NCBI GenBank assembly: GCA_003987725.1
Contig: RXJH01000013.1
Location: 162,421-226,420 of the forward strand
DNA from: Hyphomicrobium sp.
GTDB lineage: Bacteria; Pseudomonadota; Alphaproteobacteria; Rhizobiales; Hyphomicrobiaceae
Length of the DNA: 64,000 nucleotides
Reading direction: 5' to 3'
The notes beneath the pieces were generated by a model. It saw nothing but the letters and a program-made list of their open reading frames with translations, was not told where the DNA came from and searched no databases. This document shows positions 37,206 through 47,967 of the stretch, one piece after another (position 1 is the first letter of the stretch; the number at the start of each line of letters is the position of its first letter). Both the position numbers and the translations under genes were made by a program.

Positions 37206-39026
37206 ATGCAGAAGTGGCCGGGCCTCGCAATTCTTGCTGCGGTGATGAGTTTCGCGACCGCGGCGCGAGCCAACCGTGATGTGATCGCGCATGTGAGGGA
37301 TCCCGCGAACTGGGCCGTCCAGTCCGGTGACTACAATGGTGCGCGATATTCCACGCTCGATCAGATCAACAAGGACAATGTCGGCGATCTCAAAGTCGCT
37401 TGGACCTTCTCGACCGGCGTGCTCCGTGGCCATGAAGGCGGTCCGCTCGTCATCGGCGACACGATGTATCTCATCACGCCGTTTCCGAACGTCGTGATGG
37501 CGCTCGATCTCGCCCGCGACCAGAAGATCATCTGGAAATATCAACTGAAGCAGGATCCATCCGTCATCGCCGTGATGTGCTGCGACAGCGTCAATCGCGG
37601 TGTGCAGTATGCGGAAGGCAAGATCCTCGTTCACACCGCCGATACGTCTCTGATTGCACTCGACGCCAAGACCGGCATGGAGCTTTGGAAGGTCACTGAT
37701 GATGATCCGAAGAAAGGCGCAACGGCCACCGGCGCGCCGCTCGTGGTCAAAGACAAGGTGATCGTCGGCGTTTCGGGCGGCGAATTCGGCGTCCGTGGCT
37801 ACATCACCGCCTACGACTTGAACTCCGGCTACAAGCTCTGGCGCGCGTACTCGATGGGCCCCGACGAGGACGTTCTGATCGATCCCGAAAAAACGCTCGT
37901 TCTCGGCAAACCGGCCGGGAAGGATTCATCGCTCAAGACTTGGAACGGCGACCAGTGGAAGATCGGCGGCGGCCCGGTGTGGGGCTACATGGCTTACGAT
38001 CCTGAACTGAACCTTATCTACTACGGAACGGGAAACCCCTCGACATGGAATCCGGTTCAACGCGCTGGTCCCGATCACAAACCGATCGATCAGAAATGGG
38101 CGATGACCATGTTCGCCCGCGACGTCGATACCGGCGTCGCGCGCTGGGCCTATCAGATGACGCCGTTCGATCAATGGGATTACGACGGCATTAACGAGCC
38201 GATTCTCGCCGATCTCGAAATCAACGGCTACGATCGCAAGACCGTGTCGCACTTCGATCGCAACGGCTTCGCCTACACCTGGGATCGCGCAACGGGAGAG
38301 TTGCTCGTCGCCGACAAATTCGATCCCGATACCAATTGGGCAACATCGATCGTCATGGACAAAAACGATCCGAACTACGGGCGTCCGATCGTCGCCAAGA
38401 AGTATGCCCCATTCGAAACGGGAATGGATGAAACGACGAAGGGCATCTGCCCATCGTCGCTTGGATCCAAAAACCAGCAGCCGGCATCATTCTCGCGACT
38501 GACCGGGCTCTTCTACGTTCCCGTCACGCGCATGTGCATGGACTACGAGCCCTTCAAGGTGTCCTACGCCATCGGCCAGCCGTTCGTCGGCGCGACGCTC
38601 ACGATGTATCCGGCACCCTCATCCCAAGATGCAACCGGCGGACTGATCGCTTGGGATGGCGCGAAAGGAAAAACCGTCTGGTCGAAACCGGAACGGTTTT
38701 CTGTTTGGTCGGGCGTCCTGACGACGGCAGGCGGAATAGCCTTCTACGGCACTCTGGAGGGCTACCTGAAGGCAGTCGATCAACGCGACGGCAAGGAGCT
38801 ATTCAAGTTCAAGACGCCGTCCGGCATCGTCGGCAACCCGATGACCTATATGCACGCGGGCAAGCAGTACGTCGCGGTCTTCTCAGGCGTCGGCGGATGG
38901 GCAGGCATCGGCCTCGCTGCCGGTCTCACCAATCCTGACGACGGATCGGGCGCCGTGGGCGGCTTCGCGAGGCTCGCAGATTATACGAGCCTTGGCGGTT
39001 CTCTCACCGTTTTCGCGTTGCCGTAA
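37206..39026 (+). CDS. PQQ-dependent alcohol dehydrogenase, lanthanide type (XoxF/ExaF family)
   Basis: This periplasmic quinoprotein of 606 residues has a signal peptide (cleavage near TAARA, residue 22) and an eight-bladed propeller. The adjacent Cys pair is at 125-126. Predicted metal ligands are Glu193 ([10 protein letters not shown]) and Asn277 (GTGNPSTWN), catalytic Asp325 and an extra Asp327 in QWDYDGINE. That extra Asp binds lanthanides in XoxF and PedH/ExaF; Ca-dependent MxaF has Ala there. It therefore likely oxidises methanol or another short alcohol with a lanthanide. No xoxG cytochrome or xoxJ gene is adjacent. GGAGG is 7 bases before this ATG. The clade is unresolved. Confidence 0.9.
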   Translation: MQKWPGLAILAAVMSFATAARANRDVIAHVRDPANWAVQSGDYNGARYSTLDQINKDNVGDLKVAWTFSTGVLRGHEGGPLVIGDTMYLITPFPNVVMALDLARDQKIIWKYQLKQDPSVIAVMCCDSVNRGVQYAEGKILVHTADTSLIALDAKTGMELWKVTDDDPKKGATATGAPLVVKDKVIVGVSGGEFGVRGYITAYDLNSGYKLWRAYSMGPDEDVLIDPEKTLVLGKPAGKDSSLKTWNGDQWKIGGGPVWGYMAYDPELNLIYYGTGNPSTWNPVQRAGPDHKPIDQKWAMTMFARDVDTGVARWAYQMTPFDQWDYDGINEPILADLEINGYDRKTVSHFDRNGFAYTWDRATGELLVADKFDPDTNWATSIVMDKNDPNYGRPIVAKKYAPFETGMDETTKGICPSSLGSKNQQPASFSRLTGLFYVPVTRMCMDYEPFKVSYAIGQPFVGATLTMYPAPSSQDATGGLIAWDGAKGKTVWSKPERFSVWSGVLTTAGGIAFYGTLEGYLKAVDQRDGKELFKFKTPSGIVGNPMTYMHAGKQYVAVFSGVGGWAGIGLAAGLTNPDDGSGAVGGFARLADYTSLGGSLTVFALP

Positions 39027-39032
39027 ATGGCG

Positions 39033-40163
39033 TTAGGCGAACCGCAGCTTGCCTTCGTACTTCACGGCCCAGGCTTCGCCTTTGCCCTTTGCCTCGGACT
39101 TTTCGCCAGTCGGAGGGATCACGTCGCCCATGATGACCGGCTGTTCGCCTGCCGACTTCAGCTTCGCAATCACCTCGTCGACTTTCGCTTTCGAGACGAC
39201 GGCAATCATGCCGATGCCGCAGTTGAAGGTTCTGAGCAGCTCGACATCGCTGATGTTGCCCGTCTTCGCGAGCCATCCGAAAACCGGCGGCACGTCGAAG
39301 GAAGCAAGATCGATGCGCGCTGCCATGTCCTTCGGCATCACGCGCGGAACGTTTTCGGAAAGACCGCCGCCCGTGATGTGCGACAGTGCTTTGATGGCGC
39401 CCTTGTGGCCTGATCCGCCCGTCCCACGGATAGCGGCAAGCAGCGGTTTGACGTAAATCCGTGTCGGCGTGAGCAGCGCTTCCGCGATCGTCTGATCCGG
39501 CGCGAACGGGGCAGGCGAATCCCAATTTAGTCCCGCATGTTCGACGAGCTTTCTGACGAGGCTGTAGCCATTCGAATGCACGCCCGACGATTTCAACCCG
39601 ATCAGAATATCTCCGACGGCGAGATCGGCGCGCGGCAGAATCTCATCGCGCTCGACCGCTCCGACGGAGAATCCAGCGAGATCGTAATCACCGCCCTTGT
39701 AAAGACCCGGCATCTCGGCGGTCTCTCCACCGATCAGCGCGCATCCCGCGTCCCGGCAACCATCGGCAACGCCTGCGATGACCTCACGCGCCACCGCGAC
39801 GTCGAGTTTACCGACGGCGAAGTAATCGAGAAAGAACAGCGGCTCCGCGCCTTGCACGACGAGATCGTTGACGCACATCGCGACGAGGTCGATGCCGATG
39901 GTCGAATGCCGTCCCGTTTCGATCGCGATCTTGAGCTTCGTGCCCACCCCGTCATTCGCCGCGACGAGGATCGGATCGCGAAACCCGGTGCGCTTCAGGT
40001 CGAAGAGGCCGCCGAACCCGCCGAGATCAACATCGGCGCCGGGCCGGCTCGTGGCGCGCGCCAGCGGCTTGATCGCAGCGACCAGCGCATTCCCCGCATC
40101 GATGTCCACGCCCGCATCGGCATAGGTGATGGATTGTTTCGGATTCTCGTCAGCCGCGGGCAT
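39033..40163 (-). CDS. purM: phosphoribosylformylglycinamidine cyclo-ligase
   Basis: PurM is the AIR synthetase of purine synthesis, closing the imidazole ring with [15 protein letters not shown] and FGGLFDLK at the N-terminus, [11 protein letters not shown], and [23 protein letters not shown] in the centre identify it. Length (376) is somewhat above the usual ~345 because of a Glu/Lys-rich C-terminal tail. It converges on the PQQ dehydrogenase with a 6-base gap and is divergent from the DUF2066 gene. It would normally precede purN. Confidence 0.95.
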   Translation of the reverse strand: MPAADENPKQSITYADAGVDIDAGNALVAAIKPLARATSRPGADVDLGGFGGLFDLKRTGFRDPILVAANDGVGTKLKIAIETGRHSTIGIDLVAMCVNDLVVQGAEPLFFLDYFAVGKLDVAVAREVIAGVADGCRDAGCALIGGETAEMPGLYKGGDYDLAGFSVGAVERDEILPRADLAVGDILIGLKSSGVHSNGYSLVRKLVEHAGLNWDSPAPFAPDQTIAEALLTPTRIYVKPLLAAIRGTGGSGHKGAIKALSHITGGGLSENVPRVMPKDMAARIDLASFDVPPVFGWLAKTGNISDVELLRTFNCGIGMIAVVSKAKVDEVIAKLKSAGEQPVIMGDVIPPTGEKSEAKGKGEAWAVKYEGKLRFA

Positions 40164-40385
40164 TAGTCCTCATCGTGGGGAGAGTTTTGGGAATTGAAGC
40201 TGCGTCTTTGAACGGCGCAGTGGGGAGGCATCGGTTAAACTCACTTTTGCCCCATTGCCAACCCGTGATGGGGGTCGTAGCAGCGACTGGTCCCGAGAGC
40301 AAACGAAGGGATCGTTGGCAAGTTCCGGGGATGCTTAACTCGGCTGCCATATACATCGCCTGAAACGGGAAAACGGGGGATTAAG

Positions 40386-41519
40386 GTGTCCGTTGGTCGC
40401 TGCTTAGCCATCGCAATAGCCCTGTGGACGGCGGCCGTTGGCCCGAGCACGCCTGCACTCTCGGCAAGCGCCGATGTCGCCTACACCGTCGCCAATTATC
40501 CAGTCGAGGCGACTGCGGCGAACGCCGTCGCGGCGAAGGACCAGGCAATGGCCGATGGTCAGCAGGCAGCCCTCCGCTCCCTTCTGAAACGGCTGGTGCC
40601 GGTGACGGCCTATAAGCGGCTGTCGACCGTGTCGGATCTGAAAGCCGGTGATCTGGTGTCCGGCGTCTCCGTCCGTTCCGAGCGCAATTCCGCCACCGAT
40701 TATATCGCGAGCCTCGATTTCTCCTTCCAGGCCGACGCTGTCCGTTCCGCACTGTCGCGCCAGGGCATACCTTTCGTCGATCAGCAGGCCCCTCCCGTCA
40801 CGGTTTTGACGGTCTTGCAGCAAGGTAATCCGCCGGCCGCTGGAAACGACTCTGGACTTTGGCGCCGTGCCTGGACCGGGCTCGACCTGAAGCACACGAT
40901 CACGCCGATAACGGTGAAGGACCTGAAGCCCTCGATCCAGGCCGATACCGTGTCCGCAATGCTGGCAGGCGACGACAAGGGCCTTCGCGCGCTCACCAGC
41001 GATTATGGCACCGGACTTGTCGTCATGGCCGTCGCTGAGCCGGATGTCGCGTCCAAGAAGCTGACCGTCACCCTCGCGGGACGCGACGCGGTCGGGCCTC
41101 TGCTGCTGAAGCGGACGTACCGTGTATCGGACGGCGATCTCGACTACGCGTCGCAGCTTGCCGCCGTCGTGTCGCTGGGCGTCCTGGAAGGCCGCTGGAA
41201 GGCCATCAAGACCGCCGGGCCACCGCAGGCAGCCCCAGGAGCGGACATGCCCGTATGGGCCGCATCGACGAGCGGCAACGGCGAGGACGTCAACGTCGTC
41301 GTCGAGTTCTCTAGCTCCGACCAATGGGACCAGATGCGTGGGCAACTCCTCGACACGCCAGGAGTTGACGCGCTCAACATCGGGGCCGTTACCGAAAGCA
41401 GCGCCGACATCTCGCTCAAATACCCCGGTGGCGCCCGCGGCTTGGCAAATGCCCTCGGCGCCCGGGGACTAAGCTTGACCGGCGCGGAAGGGGCCTGGGT
41501 CCTTCGCTCAAGATATTGA
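40386..41519 (+). CDS. DUF2066 domain exported protein
   Basis: The protein is 377 residues. It begins at a GTG with a GGGGGA ribosome site and carries a signal peptide (cleavage around TPALSA). The DUF2066 pattern is seen in DQAMADGQQAALRSLLKRLVP and DYIASLDFSFQADAVRSAL. The C-terminal third has a beta-rich NVVVEFSSSDQWDQMRG and ends YPGGARGLANALGARGL, possibly ligand-binding. Function is unknown. It precedes the phosphatidyltransferase and HdaA genes in a block that appears conserved in this order. Confidence 0.8.
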   Translation: MSVGRCLAIAIALWTAAVGPSTPALSASADVAYTVANYPVEATAANAVAAKDQAMADGQQAALRSLLKRLVPVTAYKRLSTVSDLKAGDLVSGVSVRSERNSATDYIASLDFSFQADAVRSALSRQGIPFVDQQAPPVTVLTVLQQGNPPAAGNDSGLWRRAWTGLDLKHTITPITVKDLKPSIQADTVSAMLAGDDKGLRALTSDYGTGLVVMAVAEPDVASKKLTVTLAGRDAVGPLLLKRTYRVSDGDLDYASQLAAVVSLGVLEGRWKAIKTAGPPQAAPGADMPVWAASTSGNGEDVNVVVEFSSSDQWDQMRGQLLDTPGVDALNIGAVTESSADISLKYPGGARGLANALGARGLSLTGAEGAWVLRSRY

Positions 41520-41714
41520 AATAATTTAGATATATAAATGGACGCGCGGGAAGCCTTTCCCCGGAAAGCGCTTCCGATGCACTCTCGTTGCTGCTGCATT
41601 ACCGCAGTGCAAGGGAGGATGTTCTCGACGAGATAAACGTCCAAAGGTTAGGGTCGCGACGCATAACCGGTTGCAACTTCGCACGAGCCAGAAAAAGACG
41701 GGGACCAGTTCGGC

Positions 41715-42269
41715 GTGAGCATTCCAAATCTAATTACGCTCGGCCGGGTCATTCTCGTACCTGTGGTCTTTTGGTTGCTGCTTACGGGCGAGCTTCAAGC
41801 TGCTTTCTTGGCCTTCGTCGTGGCCGGCATTTCGGATGCCGTCGACGGCTTCCTCGCGAAGCGCTTCAATTGGGAAACCGAACTCGGCGCTTATCTCGAC
41901 CCCCTTGCCGACAAGCTGCTCATCGTCTGCATCTTCATCGCGCTCGGCGTGACCGGCCGTCTGCCGTCCTGGCTGGTCATCCTGGTCGTCTCCCGCGATG
42001 TGCTGATCGTCATCGCGGTTGTCCTGTCCTGGCTGCTCGATCACCCGACGCCGATGAAGCCGCTCGCTGTCAGCAAAATGAATACCGTCGCTCAAATTGT
42101 GCTTGCCGCCACCGTGCTGGCGGATGAAGGCTTCGCATTGAAGCTCAAAGGCCCGGTTCAGCTATTGACGCTCCTCGCGGCGGCGACGACGATAATCTCA
42201 CTTGTTGCTTATTTGCGCGTCTGGTTGAAACACATGACGTTTTACGAAACGACGGGCTCGAAAAGCTGA
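41715..42269 (+). CDS. CDP-alcohol phosphatidyltransferase (PgsA-like)
   Basis: This is an integral membrane enzyme of 184 residues. SIPNLITLGRVILVPVV and DAVDGFLAKRFNWETELGAYLDPLADK contain the family motif D-x2-D-G-x2-A-x8-G-x3-D-x3-D (with K for the usual R). It uses CDP-diacylglycerol. By motif it is closest to phosphatidylglycerophosphate synthase, but a cardiolipin synthase role is possible. Translation starts at a GTG with GGGGA upstream. It precedes PerM and HdaA. Confidence 0.85.
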   Translation: MSIPNLITLGRVILVPVVFWLLLTGELQAAFLAFVVAGISDAVDGFLAKRFNWETELGAYLDPLADKLLIVCIFIALGVTGRLPSWLVILVVSRDVLIVIAVVLSWLLDHPTPMKPLAVSKMNTVAQIVLAATVLADEGFALKLKGPVQLLTLLAAATTIISLVAYLRVWLKHMTFYETTGSKS

Positions 42270-42320
42270 GCATTCCGGCGCATGTATTCCGCTGGGCTGA
42301 TGATTTAAGGATCGAGAGAA

Positions 42321-43406
42321 ATGCATTTCGAGCGGCACGCGCTGTTCTGGACGGCGACTGCGCTGCTGTTCGCTTACATCGTTCAAATGATAGCGCCAGC
42401 GCTCGTCCCTTTCGTGATCGGCTTGGCGCTCGCCTATTTTCTCAACCCCATCGTTGACACCATGGGCCGCGCCGGCGTCCCGCGCTGGTTGTCCGCCGCT
42501 ATCCTGCTCGCCGCGATGATCTGCATCATCGTGCTGGTGCTCATCTTTGTCGTCCCGGTTCTCGTGCAGCAATCGGCGGCGCTCGTCGAAGCCGCGCCGC
42601 GAGAAATCGCACGTTTGAAGGATTTGATTGAAGCGCTCGCGCGCGAGCATCTAGGGACGCGATATCCGCAAGCCGAAGCCACCGTAAGATCGGCGCTCGA
42701 TTCCTTCTCGTCCTCGGTGCCGTCTCTCATCGGAACGTTCGCCCAGGAACTGTGGAAACAGGGCACCGCCGCCGTCAACTTCTTCACCGTCGTCCTCATT
42801 ACGCCGGTCGTCTTTTTCTATGTCCTTGTCGATTGGCCGAAAATGATGGCCAAGATCGACTCCTGGTTGCCACGCCACGAAGCGGACCAGATCCGCGGAC
42901 TCGCCATCGAGATCGACAGCCGCATTTCTGCATTCATCCGCGGCCAGGGCGTGGTGTGCATCCTGTTGGCTGTCTACTACGCGCTCGCCTTGAGTCTGGC
43001 CGGGTTGGACTACGGCTTGCTCGTCGGTTCGCTGACGGGTCTAGCCGCCTTCATTCCTATCTTCGGATGGTCGCTCGGCGCGCTCGCGGCGGTGATCATC
43101 GCGTTCATTCAGCATTGGCCGGAAATCACACCCATTCTGGTTGTCGTCGGCATCATGCTCGGTGGCCAGGCGCTGGAGTCGGGGATTTTGAGCCCTTACA
43201 TCATCGGGTCCGAAGTCGGCTTGCACCCGGTCTGGGTGATCTTTGCGCTGTTGACCTTCAGCTATCTGTTCGGATTTCTCGGCCTTCTTGTCGCCGTGCC
43301 GGTTTCTGCCGCAATCGGCGTGCTCGTACGCTTTGCCCTCCGATCCTATCTCGAGTCATCGGTCTATCAAGGTGAGGTGGAGCTGAAGTTGAAGGACAAG
43401 CCTTGA
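42321..43406 (+). CDS. AI-2E family (PerM-like) transporter
   Basis: The 361-residue protein has about eight transmembrane helices, including an N-terminal hairpin (LLFAYIVQMIAPALVPFVIGLALAYF-like, residues about 14-38) and the conserved C-terminal GLVAVPVSAAIGVLVR-like portion. The soluble insertion lies at about 75-145. The family covers AI-2 exporters, Na+/H+ antiporters and permeases of unknown cargo. The stop overlaps the next start (TTGA), so translation is coupled to hdaA. Confidence 0.88.
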   Translation: MHFERHALFWTATALLFAYIVQMIAPALVPFVIGLALAYFLNPIVDTMGRAGVPRWLSAAILLAAMICIIVLVLIFVVPVLVQQSAALVEAAPREIARLKDLIEALAREHLGTRYPQAEATVRSALDSFSSSVPSLIGTFAQELWKQGTAAVNFFTVVLITPVVFFYVLVDWPKMMAKIDSWLPRHEADQIRGLAIEIDSRISAFIRGQGVVCILLAVYYALALSLAGLDYGLLVGSLTGLAAFIPIFGWSLGALAAVIIAFIQHWPEITPILVVVGIMLGGQALESGILSPYIIGSEVGLHPVWVIFALLTFSYLFGFLGLLVAVPVSAAIGVLVRFALRSYLESSVYQGEVELKLKDKP

Positions 43407-44089
43407 ACAGCCCTATGACGACGACCCCTGAGCAGCTTGTATTCGAACTGCCGCACCGGGCGGCGATGGGCCTTGAGGACTTCCTTGTTTCGGAATCGAA
43501 CGCCTCCGCCGTCGCCCTCGTCGACCGCTGGCCGGATTGGCCGATTGGCGCCGCCGTGCTCGCCGGCCCGAAGGGCAGCGGCAAAAGCCACCTCGCGAAC
43601 ATCTGGCTGAAGCGGGCCGGAGCAACGCCGTTCGAGGCCTCCGCGATCACGCGAGAAGCGGTGCCTGCGATGGCCTCCGAGGGCGCCCTTCTCATCGAGG
43701 ACGTCCAGAAGATCAGCGATGAAGCGGCGCTGTTTCATCTTCTCAATCTCGTCCGCGAGCAGCGCCTGCAGATCTTACTGACGACCGACACAGTGCCGGG
43801 GGATTTGGCGATCGCGCTTCCCGATCTCCGCTCCCGCCTGAAGGCGCTGCCGCTCGCGATCATCGACCCTCCGGATGACGCACTTCTTCGCGCCGTCCTG
43901 GTCAAGCTTTTCGCCGACCGCCAGTTGAGCGTCGAACCGCAATTGGTGGACTACGTCCTCGTCCGGATGGAACGCTCCATGCTGGCCGCGGAACGCTTCG
44001 TCGCGGAGGCAGACCGCCGCGCGCTCGTGCTGCAGCGCCGCGTCACGCGTGCGATTGCCGCTGTCGCGCTGGACTCACTCGGCTACTAA
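43403..44089 (+). CDS. hdaA: DnaA-like regulatory protein HdaA
   Basis: HdaA helps inactivate DnaA after initiation, keeping one replication round per cycle in Alphaproteobacteria. It is a short AAA+ homolog of DnaA domain III without the DNA-binding domain: P-loop GPKGSGKSHL, sensor-like LLIEDVQKISDE, and arginine-finger DLRSRLKALPL. I use the TTG at 43403 (228 residues): AAGGA lies 6 bases upstream and the start overlaps the PerM stop. The ATG at 43415 lacks a ribosome site. Confidence 0.88.
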   Translation: MNSPMTTTPEQLVFELPHRAAMGLEDFLVSESNASAVALVDRWPDWPIGAAVLAGPKGSGKSHLANIWLKRAGATPFEASAITREAVPAMASEGALLIEDVQKISDEAALFHLLNLVREQRLQILLTTDTVPGDLAIALPDLRSRLKALPLAIIDPPDDALLRAVLVKLFADRQLSVEPQLVDYVLVRMERSMLAAERFVAEADRRALVLQRRVTRAIAAVALDSLGY

Positions 44090-44182
44090 TCGTCTTATAC
44101 TGAGCATTAAGCCACCCAACCGTTATTTGGGTGTAGTGTACAGTCTAGATCTATCGACCGGATTCGGAGCAATTCCCCTACT

Positions 44183-46354
44183 ATGGCAACGGCGCAAAAA
44201 AGAAGTGGCAAATCAAGTGTCGAAACCGTCCCCCAAGGGCCGGACCGCTTCTACAACCGCGAGCTATCGTGGCTCCAGTTCAACCGTCGCGTTCTCGAAG
44301 AAGCGGGCAACGTCAATCATCCGCTTCTCGAACGTCTGCGCTTCCTTTCGATAGCCGCAGCCAACCTCGACGAATTCTACATGGTTCGCGCCGCCGGTGT
44401 TTACGGCCAGATCCGCGCCGGCATCACGACACTCTCCCAAGACGGTATGACGCCGATGCAGCAGCTTGCGGCGATCAACAAGTTTGCGACCGTCCTTGTG
44501 GCCGACAAACAGGCGAGCTGGCGCACGATCACGGGCGAGTTGGCGGGAGCCGGATTCTTTGTGCTTCAGCAGCCCGAGGACCTAACCAAGGCGCAGCGCG
44601 ACTGGCTCGAGCGTCTGTTTATGACGCACATCTTTCCGATTCTGACGCCGATCGCCGCCGATCCCGCGCATCCGTTCCCGTTCATTCCGAACAAGGCGAT
44701 GACCATCGCCGTTGAAATGGTGCGCCCGATCGACGGCAAAACGATGAATGGGCTCATTCCCATTCCCGGCCAGCTCGAGCGCTTTATCCGCCTCGAAGCC
44801 GATCCCGACAAGCCGAAGGAAATCCGCTTCATTCAGCTCGAGTACGTCATCGGCATGTTTTTGCCCGAGCTGTTCACCGGCTTCGAAATCAAGAGCAAGG
44901 GCGCGTTTCGCGTCTTGCGCGACAGCGATATCGAACTCCAGGAAGAAGCCGAAGATCTCGTTCGCTCCTACGAAAGCCAGTTGAAGCGCCGCCGTCGCGG
45001 CAACGTCATCCGGCTCGAACTCGAATCGCGGATGCCCGAACGTCTGCGCCGGTTCGTCATCGACGAGCTCGAGGTGCGCGAAGAGAGCGTCTTTGTCAAA
45101 GACGGCATCCTGGCGCTGGCAGACACTTCGCAGCTCATCGTGCCCGACCGGCCCGATCTGCAATTCAAGCCGTTCCCGATCCGCTTTCCAGAGCGCATCC
45201 GCGAATTCAGCGGCGATTGCTTCGCGGCCGTCCGCAACAAGGATATCGTCGTCCACCATCCCTACGAGAGTTTCGACGTCGTCGTTCAATACTTGCGTCA
45301 GGCGGTGGCCGATCCGAACGTGATGGCGATCAAGTGGACGCTCTATCGAACGTCCCGCGACAGCCCGATCATTCAGGCATTGAAAGAAGCTGTCGAGGCC
45401 GGCAAATCCGTGACCGCCGTCGTCGAGCTCAAGGCCCGTTTCGACGAAGCTGCAAACATCCGCTGGGCGCGCGATCTCGAAAGCGCGGGCGTGCATGTCG
45501 TTTACGGATTTACCGAACTGAAGACGCACGCCAAGCTAGGACTGATCGTTCGCCGCGAGGGGACGGAGCTGACGACGTACTGTCATATCGGCACCGGCAA
45601 CTACCATCCGCAAACCGCGCGCGTTTACACGGATCTGTCGCTCTTCACGACAGATCCGGTGATGGCGCGCGACATCACCCGCATCCTGAATTTCGTGACG
45701 GGTTACGGCGAGCCAGTGGAACTCGAGTGCATGGCGGCGAGCCCGCACGGCATTCGTAACAGAATTATGACACACATCGCCGAAGAGATCAGAAACGCCA
45801 AGGCAGGTAAACCGTCCGGCATCTGGTGGAAGATGAACGCGCTCGTCGATGCTCAAATCATCTCGGCGCTTTATGACGCGAGCAACGCCGGCGTGCCGAT
45901 CGATCTTGTCGTGCGCGGCATCTGCTGCTTGCGCCCCGGAATTCCGGGGCTTTCGAGCAACATCCGCGTGAAAAGCATCGTTGGCCGTTTCCTCGAGCAC
46001 GCGCGTATTTACTGTTTCGCGAACGGTGAGGCCTTGCCTTCAGCCAAGGCCGCCGTCTACATCAGCTCCGCCGATATGATGCCGCGCAATCTCGACCGCC
46101 GCGTCGAGGCCCTGTCGCCCGTCAAGAACCCGACTGTACACGAACAAGTGCTCGCTCAGATCATGGTTGCGAACTTGAAGGACAATCAACAGAGCTGGCG
46201 GATCAATGCCGATGGCAGCTCGACTCGGATACAACCGGGTCCCGGGGAGGAAGCCTTTAATGCCCAGAAGTACTTCATGACCAATCCATCGCTTTCGGGC
46301 CGCGGGCAATCTCTCAAAGAGAATTTCCCGCAACGCTTCCGCCAGCCCGGTTGA
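44183..46354 (+). CDS. ppk1: polyphosphate kinase 1
   Basis: PPK1 polymerises ATP gamma-phosphate into polyphosphate through a phospho-histidine. The four-domain sequence begins [20 protein letters not shown] and contains [13 protein letters not shown] and [25 protein letters not shown], which hold the two active-site His residues. Length 723 is normal. The exopolyphosphatase gene ppx follows after about 63 bases, so synthesis and breakdown of polyphosphate are encoded together. Confidence 0.97.
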   Translation: MATAQKRSGKSSVETVPQGPDRFYNRELSWLQFNRRVLEEAGNVNHPLLERLRFLSIAAANLDEFYMVRAAGVYGQIRAGITTLSQDGMTPMQQLAAINKFATVLVADKQASWRTITGELAGAGFFVLQQPEDLTKAQRDWLERLFMTHIFPILTPIAADPAHPFPFIPNKAMTIAVEMVRPIDGKTMNGLIPIPGQLERFIRLEADPDKPKEIRFIQLEYVIGMFLPELFTGFEIKSKGAFRVLRDSDIELQEEAEDLVRSYESQLKRRRRGNVIRLELESRMPERLRRFVIDELEVREESVFVKDGILALADTSQLIVPDRPDLQFKPFPIRFPERIREFSGDCFAAVRNKDIVVHHPYESFDVVVQYLRQAVADPNVMAIKWTLYRTSRDSPIIQALKEAVEAGKSVTAVVELKARFDEAANIRWARDLESAGVHVVYGFTELKTHAKLGLIVRREGTELTTYCHIGTGNYHPQTARVYTDLSLFTTDPVMARDITRILNFVTGYGEPVELECMAASPHGIRNRIMTHIAEEIRNAKAGKPSGIWWKMNALVDAQIISALYDASNAGVPIDLVVRGICCLRPGIPGLSSNIRVKSIVGRFLEHARIYCFANGEALPSAKAAVYISSADMMPRNLDRRVEALSPVKNPTVHEQVLAQIMVANLKDNQQSWRINADGSSTRIQPGPGEEAFNAQKYFMTNPSLSGRGQSLKENFPQRFRQPG

Positions 46355-46417
46355 ACCGGGAGCCCAATTTTGACACGGTGGAAAGAACTCTCGGGCGCAA
46401 ACGAGCGTACCGCGGAA

Positions 46418-47905
46418 ATGGAACCTATCGGCGTTGTCGATATCGGTTCCAACTCGGTGCGTCTCGTCGTCTATGAAGGTGCGGTTCGCGCTCCTACCCC
46501 TGTCTTCAATGAAAAAATTCTGTGCGGTCTGGGCCGCTCGGTCGCCACCACAGGCAGCCTCAGTCAGGAAGCCGTTGACCGGGCCCTTTCCGCGCTCGCG
46601 CGTTTCAGGGTCATTGCACAAATCCTGAGCGTCAAAAATCTGAAGGTCATCGCCACAGCGGCTGTTCGCGACGCGCAAAATGGCCAAGACTTCATCGAAA
46701 AGGGCGAGCTGGCCATCGGTGCCAGGATCGAAATTCTGTCCGGCGAGAAGGAAGCACGCCTCGCCGCACAGGGAATCTGGATGGGCTTCGTCGATGCCGA
46801 CGGCATAGTCGGCGATCTCGGCGGCGGCAGTCTCGAGCTGATCGATCTGGAACTCGATAAGCTGAAGGAAGCCGCCACACTGCCTCTTGGCGGCTTGCGG
46901 CTGATCGATACGACCGGCAACAAGATCGAGCGCGCGGTCGACGTCATCGATGGCGCCCTCGCAAGTCTGCCGTGGATCAGAAACGGCGCCGGCCGGACGT
47001 TCTATGCGGTCGGCGGTACGTGGCGTTCCCTTGCCAAGATGCAAATGGATCGCGTCGATTACCCGTTGCGCGTCATGCAGGGCTACCGGCTAACGACGCG
47101 CGAAGCGCTCGACCTCTGCGAACAGTTTCGCAAAGCCAAGAAGCCTCTGGACATCCCAGGCATCACCGGAGTCGCCAGGGCGCGCCGCGAGGTGCTCCCG
47201 TTCGGCGCGCTCGTCCTCGAACGTCTGCTCCGCCTGATGGAGCCGCGTCAGGTCGTATTCTCAGTTTTCGGAATTCGCGAAGGGCTCATCTATGGTCTTC
47301 TGCCGCCTTTCGAGCAGGCCCGCGATCCGCTGATCAGCTTCTGCGAAGATTACGCGGCTTTACGTTCGCGATCTCTCGCTCATGCAATCGAGCTTTGCAG
47401 TTGGACTGATCTGCTCTTCGCCGACCCGGCTCAGGAAGAGACGGCTGAGGAGCGCCGCCTGCGCCACGCCGCCTGCCTGCTTTCCGATGTCGGCTGGCGC
47501 GCCCATCCCGATTATCGCGGCGAGCAAAGCGTCAATACGATCGCCCATGCCGGCCTTGGCGGCGTCGATCATCAGGGTCGCATCTTCCTGGCCCTCTCCG
47601 TTTTCCATCGCCATGAAACGTCTGAGGAAAACGGCCAGCATCTGTCCGAGCGGCTGCGCAGCCTTGTCAGCAAACGCGTGCAGCGCCGGGCGCGGATCGT
47701 TGGCGCCGCCATCCGGACTGCCCATATGCTTTCAATCGGCATGGCCGGTGTCGTCGACCAGACGCCGCTCAGCTACGAGAACGGCACCTTGGTGTTGACG
47801 ATACCGGGAGCCTACGCCGCCTTGGACGGCGAGCGGTTGCGCCGCCGATTCGAGACGCTTGCGGCTTTGGTCGGCAAAAGGCCGGAAATCCGAATTACCC
47901 GTTGA
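46418..47905 (+). CDS. ppx: exopolyphosphatase (Ppx/GppA family)
   Basis: The protein degrades polyphosphate or pppGpp. The actin-like ATPase fold shows VVDIGSNSVRLVVYEG near the start, IVGDLGGGSLELI for phosphate binding, and an HD-like helical C-terminal domain (about 320-495). The start is uncertain: the ATG at 46418 (495 residues) begins just before the fold, while a TTG at 46370 would add 16 residues, and neither has a good ribosome site. It follows ppk1 and fits a polyphosphate operon. Confidence 0.92.
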   Translation: MEPIGVVDIGSNSVRLVVYEGAVRAPTPVFNEKILCGLGRSVATTGSLSQEAVDRALSALARFRVIAQILSVKNLKVIATAAVRDAQNGQDFIEKGELAIGARIEILSGEKEARLAAQGIWMGFVDADGIVGDLGGGSLELIDLELDKLKEAATLPLGGLRLIDTTGNKIERAVDVIDGALASLPWIRNGAGRTFYAVGGTWRSLAKMQMDRVDYPLRVMQGYRLTTREALDLCEQFRKAKKPLDIPGITGVARARREVLPFGALVLERLLRLMEPRQVVFSVFGIREGLIYGLLPPFEQARDPLISFCEDYAALRSRSLAHAIELCSWTDLLFADPAQEETAEERRLRHAACLLSDVGWRAHPDYRGEQSVNTIAHAGLGGVDHQGRIFLALSVFHRHETSEENGQHLSERLRSLVSKRVQRRARIVGAAIRTAHMLSIGMAGVVDQTPLSYENGTLVLTIPGAYAALDGERLRRRFETLAALVGKRPEIRITR

Positions 47906-47967
47906 GAGGCAGTACGCCTCGCTTGCGATGCGTCATTTTCTGCTAGTCTGCTACAAAAGTTACCGGG

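Noticed and set aside
33201..40163. reading 33.9-39.0 kb as a mobile element
   Set aside because: No integrase, transposase, direct repeat or inverted repeat marks the ends, so it is reported only as a synteny break.
44582..45529. 315-residue minus-strand open frame
   Set aside because: It is antisense to ppk1 and has no domain.
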